The notes beneath the pieces were generated by a model. That model worked only from the letters and a program-made list of their open reading frames with translations, had not been told where the DNA came from and did no database searches. From contig PHBE01000003.1 in assembly GCA_002841885.1 (NCBI GenBank), positions 146,592 to 210,591 of the forward strand: a DNA stretch of 64,000 nt, given 5' to 3'. Shown here piece after piece: positions 62,474-64,000 of this stretch (within the stretch, counting starts at the first letter, position 1; each line of letters begins with the position of its first letter). The translations under genes were made by a program, and so were the position numbers. Origin of the DNA: Deltaproteobacteria bacterium HGW-Deltaproteobacteria-18 (lineage in GTDB: Bacteria; Desulfobacterota; Desulfovibrionia; Desulfovibrionales; Desulfomicrobiaceae).

Positions 62474-63397
62474 ATGAAACAGACTACACTACGAAAAGAA
62501 GTTCGATGCTCCGGTGTCGGTTTGCATAGTGGCCAGAAGGTTGAAATGGTTCTCAAGCCCGCACCTGCTGATACGGGAGTCATTTTTTCGCTGTTGACCA
62601 AGAACGGCCGGCAGGTAGTGGTGCCGGAACCGGGACGGGTAGTAGGTACCGGCCTGGCTACGACATTGGGTACCGAGAGGGCCAAGGTTTCGACTGTTGA
62701 GCATCTTCTTGCCGCTCTGGTCGGCCTCGAAATAGACAACGTGCTTGTCGAAGTCGACGGAGAGGAAATCCCCATTCTCGACGGCAGCGCTTCCGTATAT
62801 GTGTATCTGATCAATTCTGCCGGTATCCGGGTTCTCGATCGTCCGCGCGAAGTCGCCAAGATCAAGCGCTCCCTGGTGTTCGAGCAGGATGGGAAGCGCG
62901 TTGTGGCAAAGCCCTACAACGGCTTGAAGATCGACTACCGCATCAGTTTTCCGCATCCGCAGATCGGCACACAGCATTTTTGTTTCGAGTCGACTCCACT
63001 TAATTTCTCCCACCGCATCGCCCGGGCCAGAACATTTGGCTTCATGAAAGATGTGGAGTGGTTGCAGAAGAATGGTCTGGCCCTTGGCGGTTCACTTGAA
63101 AATGCAGTTGTCTTTGACGACTACGGAGTGGTAAACCCGGAAGGTTTGCGTTTTGCGGACGAAATGGTGCGCCACAAGATTCTCGATTTCATGGGCGATA
63201 TCGCAGTCGGAAGTCATCGTCTGTGGGGGCACTTTGAGGTCTCCTGTTCCGGTCATGACTTCAACAACAGATTTATGCGGTATCTATTCGACAACCATTC
63301 GGAATTCCTCGAGTTTGTAGCTCTCGAAGATGCTGCAAGCGTTGCCAAATGCCCCGATCCCGTGCTTGCGCCAGTCGGGGTGCCTGCCTGGGCTTGA
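62474..63397 (+). CDS. lpxC: UDP-3-O-acyl-GlcNAc deacetylase LpxC
   Basis: A 307-residue zinc enzyme, the committed step of lipid A synthesis. Zinc and catalytic regions are STVEHLLAAL (metal His), HKILDFMGDIAV (His and Asp) and SHRLWGHFEVSCSGHDFN (catalytic His). The ATG at 62474 is used; a GTG at 62468 is possible. It confirms a Gram-negative envelope. Confidence 0.96.
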   Translation: MKQTTLRKEVRCSGVGLHSGQKVEMVLKPAPADTGVIFSLLTKNGRQVVVPEPGRVVGTGLATTLGTERAKVSTVEHLLAALVGLEIDNVLVEVDGEEIPILDGSASVYVYLINSAGIRVLDRPREVAKIKRSLVFEQDGKRVVAKPYNGLKIDYRISFPHPQIGTQHFCFESTPLNFSHRIARARTFGFMKDVEWLQKNGLALGGSLENAVVFDDYGVVNPEGLRFADEMVRHKILDFMGDIAVGSHRLWGHFEVSCSGHDFNNRFMRYLFDNHSEFLEFVALEDAASVAKCPDPVLAPVGVPAWA

Positions 63398-63401
63398 GCC
63401 G

Positions 63402-63425
63402 AAAGCGTCGCAAGGCGCTTTTTTT
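63402..63425 (+). terminator. Terminator after lpxC
   Basis: AGCGTC and GGCGCT pair around a GCAA tetraloop (63404-63419), followed by seven T. Confidence 0.8.
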
Positions 63426-63444
63426 AATTTCATGAAAAAAATGC

Positions 63445-63473
63445 TTGCCTTTGAGATTGAATGCTCATAATGA
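63445..63473 (+). promoter_or_regulatory. Promoter of the tRNA-tuf unit
   Basis: TTGCCT (63445-63450) and TAATGA (63468-63473) are 17 bp apart, putting the start about 63480, just before tRNA-Thr. Confidence 0.65.
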
Positions 63474-63487
63474 CTTCGTTCTCACGG

Positions 63488-63563
63488 GCTGGCGTAGCTC
63501 AACTGGTAGAGCAGCTGATTTGTAATCAGCAGGTTGCGGGTTCAAGTCCCATCGCCAGCTCCA
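63488..63563 (+). tRNA. tRNA-Thr (UGU)
   Basis: A 76-nt tRNA beginning GCTGGCGTAGCTCAAC, anticodon TGT in GATTTGTAATC, with an encoded CCA. Confidence 0.95.
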
Positions 63564-63569
63564 GGTGAT

Positions 63570-63655
63570 GGAGGGGTTCCCGAGTGGCCAAAGGGAACAG
63601 ACTGTAAATCTGTCGGCGTACGCCTTCGGAGGTTCAAATCCTCCCCCCTCCACCA
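63570..63655 (+). tRNA. tRNA-Tyr (GUA)
   Basis: An 86-nt class II tRNA beginning GGAGGGGTTCCCGAG, anticodon GTA in GACTGTAAATC, a long variable arm and an encoded CCA. Confidence 0.95.
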
Positions 63656-63720
63656 AGAAGAAGCCGTGAAAACCAGTAGGAGACAGAGATCATGCTGTCG
63701 CCTGACTACTGAGATGAAAT

Positions 63721-63796
63721 GCGGGAGTAGCTCAATGGCTAGAGCATCAGCCTTCCAAGCTGAGGGTTGCGGGTTCGAGTCCCGTTTCCCGCTCCA
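63721..63796 (+). tRNA. tRNA-Gly (UCC)
   Basis: A 76-nt tRNA beginning GCGGGAGTAGCTCAAT, anticodon TCC in CCTTCCAAG, with an encoded CCA. Confidence 0.95.
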
Positions 63797-63901
63797 TTTC
63801 TCGTCTCACCAGTCTTGCGCCTCCATTTTTTCCTAATCTTGTCTCAAGAAGCACTCACTTATACATATATAGTAATTCGTAATTTTATTAGGGGGTAATG
63901 T

Positions 63902-64000
63902 ATGGCCAAGCAAAAATTTGAAAGAAAGAAGCCGCACGTCAATATTGGTACGATTGGTCATATCGACCACGGCAAGACCACGTTGACCGCCGCAATCACC
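63902..64000 (+). CDS. tuf: Elongation factor Tu (partial, N-terminus)
   Basis: The first 33 codons, [20 protein letters not shown] and onward with the P-loop GHIDHGKTT, identify EF-Tu. AGGGGGTAATGT precedes the ATG. Thr-Tyr-Gly tRNAs ahead of tuf are the conserved tRNA-tufB arrangement. The rest lies beyond the window. Confidence 0.95.
   Translation, partial: MAKQKFERKKPHVNIGTIGHIDHGKTTLTAAIT

Overview
The window looks like chromosome of a Gram-negative, anaerobic deltaproteobacterium of the Desulfovibrionales. This is inferred from gene content and order: a def-fmt-DUF116-rsmB block, an F0-only ATP synthase operon, and an archaeal-type (DHAP-independent) entry to aromatic biosynthesis fused to a trp operon. 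LpxC and a TolC-like protein show a Gram-negative envelope. A Desulfomicrobium-like organism would fit, but the sequence alone does not prove the genus. Coding is dense and GC-rich, so most long opposite-strand ORFs are shadows. I see no prophage, CRISPR array or intact insertion sequence.

Layout. 1-7.0 kb (+): end of a YceI-like gene, a double ABC ATPase, a CgeB-type glycosyltransferase, recN, pyrK, pyrD and a small two-CxxC protein. 7.4-14.0 kb (-): hisS, aspS, def, fmt, DUF116 and rsmB, read leftwards. 14.2-22.1 kb (+): a MobB-like GTPase with a 4Fe-4S domain, a CLC chloride channel, a MoaD/ThiS and E1 pair, rdgB, glmS and an AMIN amidase. 22.2-26.6 kb (+): a DUF554 protein and a three-gene phosphosignalling cluster. 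26.6-29.9 kb: arsR and arsC with a clear operator, a CNNM protein and zupT. 29.9-34.9 kb (-): a choline/betaine operon (gntR-betA-betB-binding protein) with repeated operator-like sites. 35.0-37.3 kb: a frameshifted four-helix-bundle gene with large palindromes, glnA and a REP-like repeat. 37.3-49.0 kb (-): an aro-phe-tyr-trp superoperon. 49-53.5 kb: small unknown proteins, an HD-HAD fusion, two tRNA-Phe copies and tRNA-Arg. 53.5-63.4 kb: a TolC-like gene, a Lon-family protease, atpZ-I-B-E, rex, rpmE, prfA, prmC and lpxC. 63.4-64 kb: tRNA-Thr, tRNA-Tyr and tRNA-Gly, then the start of tuf.

The most interesting system is the regulation of the 12-gene aromatic superoperon. At its head is an unannotated 28-codon leader peptide with eight aromatic residues in a row (YFFWYFYF). 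An antiterminator strand and a strong intrinsic terminator follow it. A second attenuator lies between tyrA and trpE. There the TyrA C-terminus itself carries three consecutive Trp codons, and its last codons form the antiterminator strand competing with a terminator just before trpE. Together these suggest two-tier, ribosome-mediated attenuation: a general aromatic sensor for the whole operon and a Trp-specific sensor for the trp genes. The second would use the tail of a structural gene as its leader peptide.

Other points worth attention: a frameshifted gene broken inside a perfect 17-bp palindrome, which suggests a templated mutation; three TGGTnnnACC-type sites beside the GntR-family betaine regulator; an ATP synthase c subunit with a Na+-type ligand set and a signal peptide; and a Cys-rich tandem-repeat protein of unknown role.
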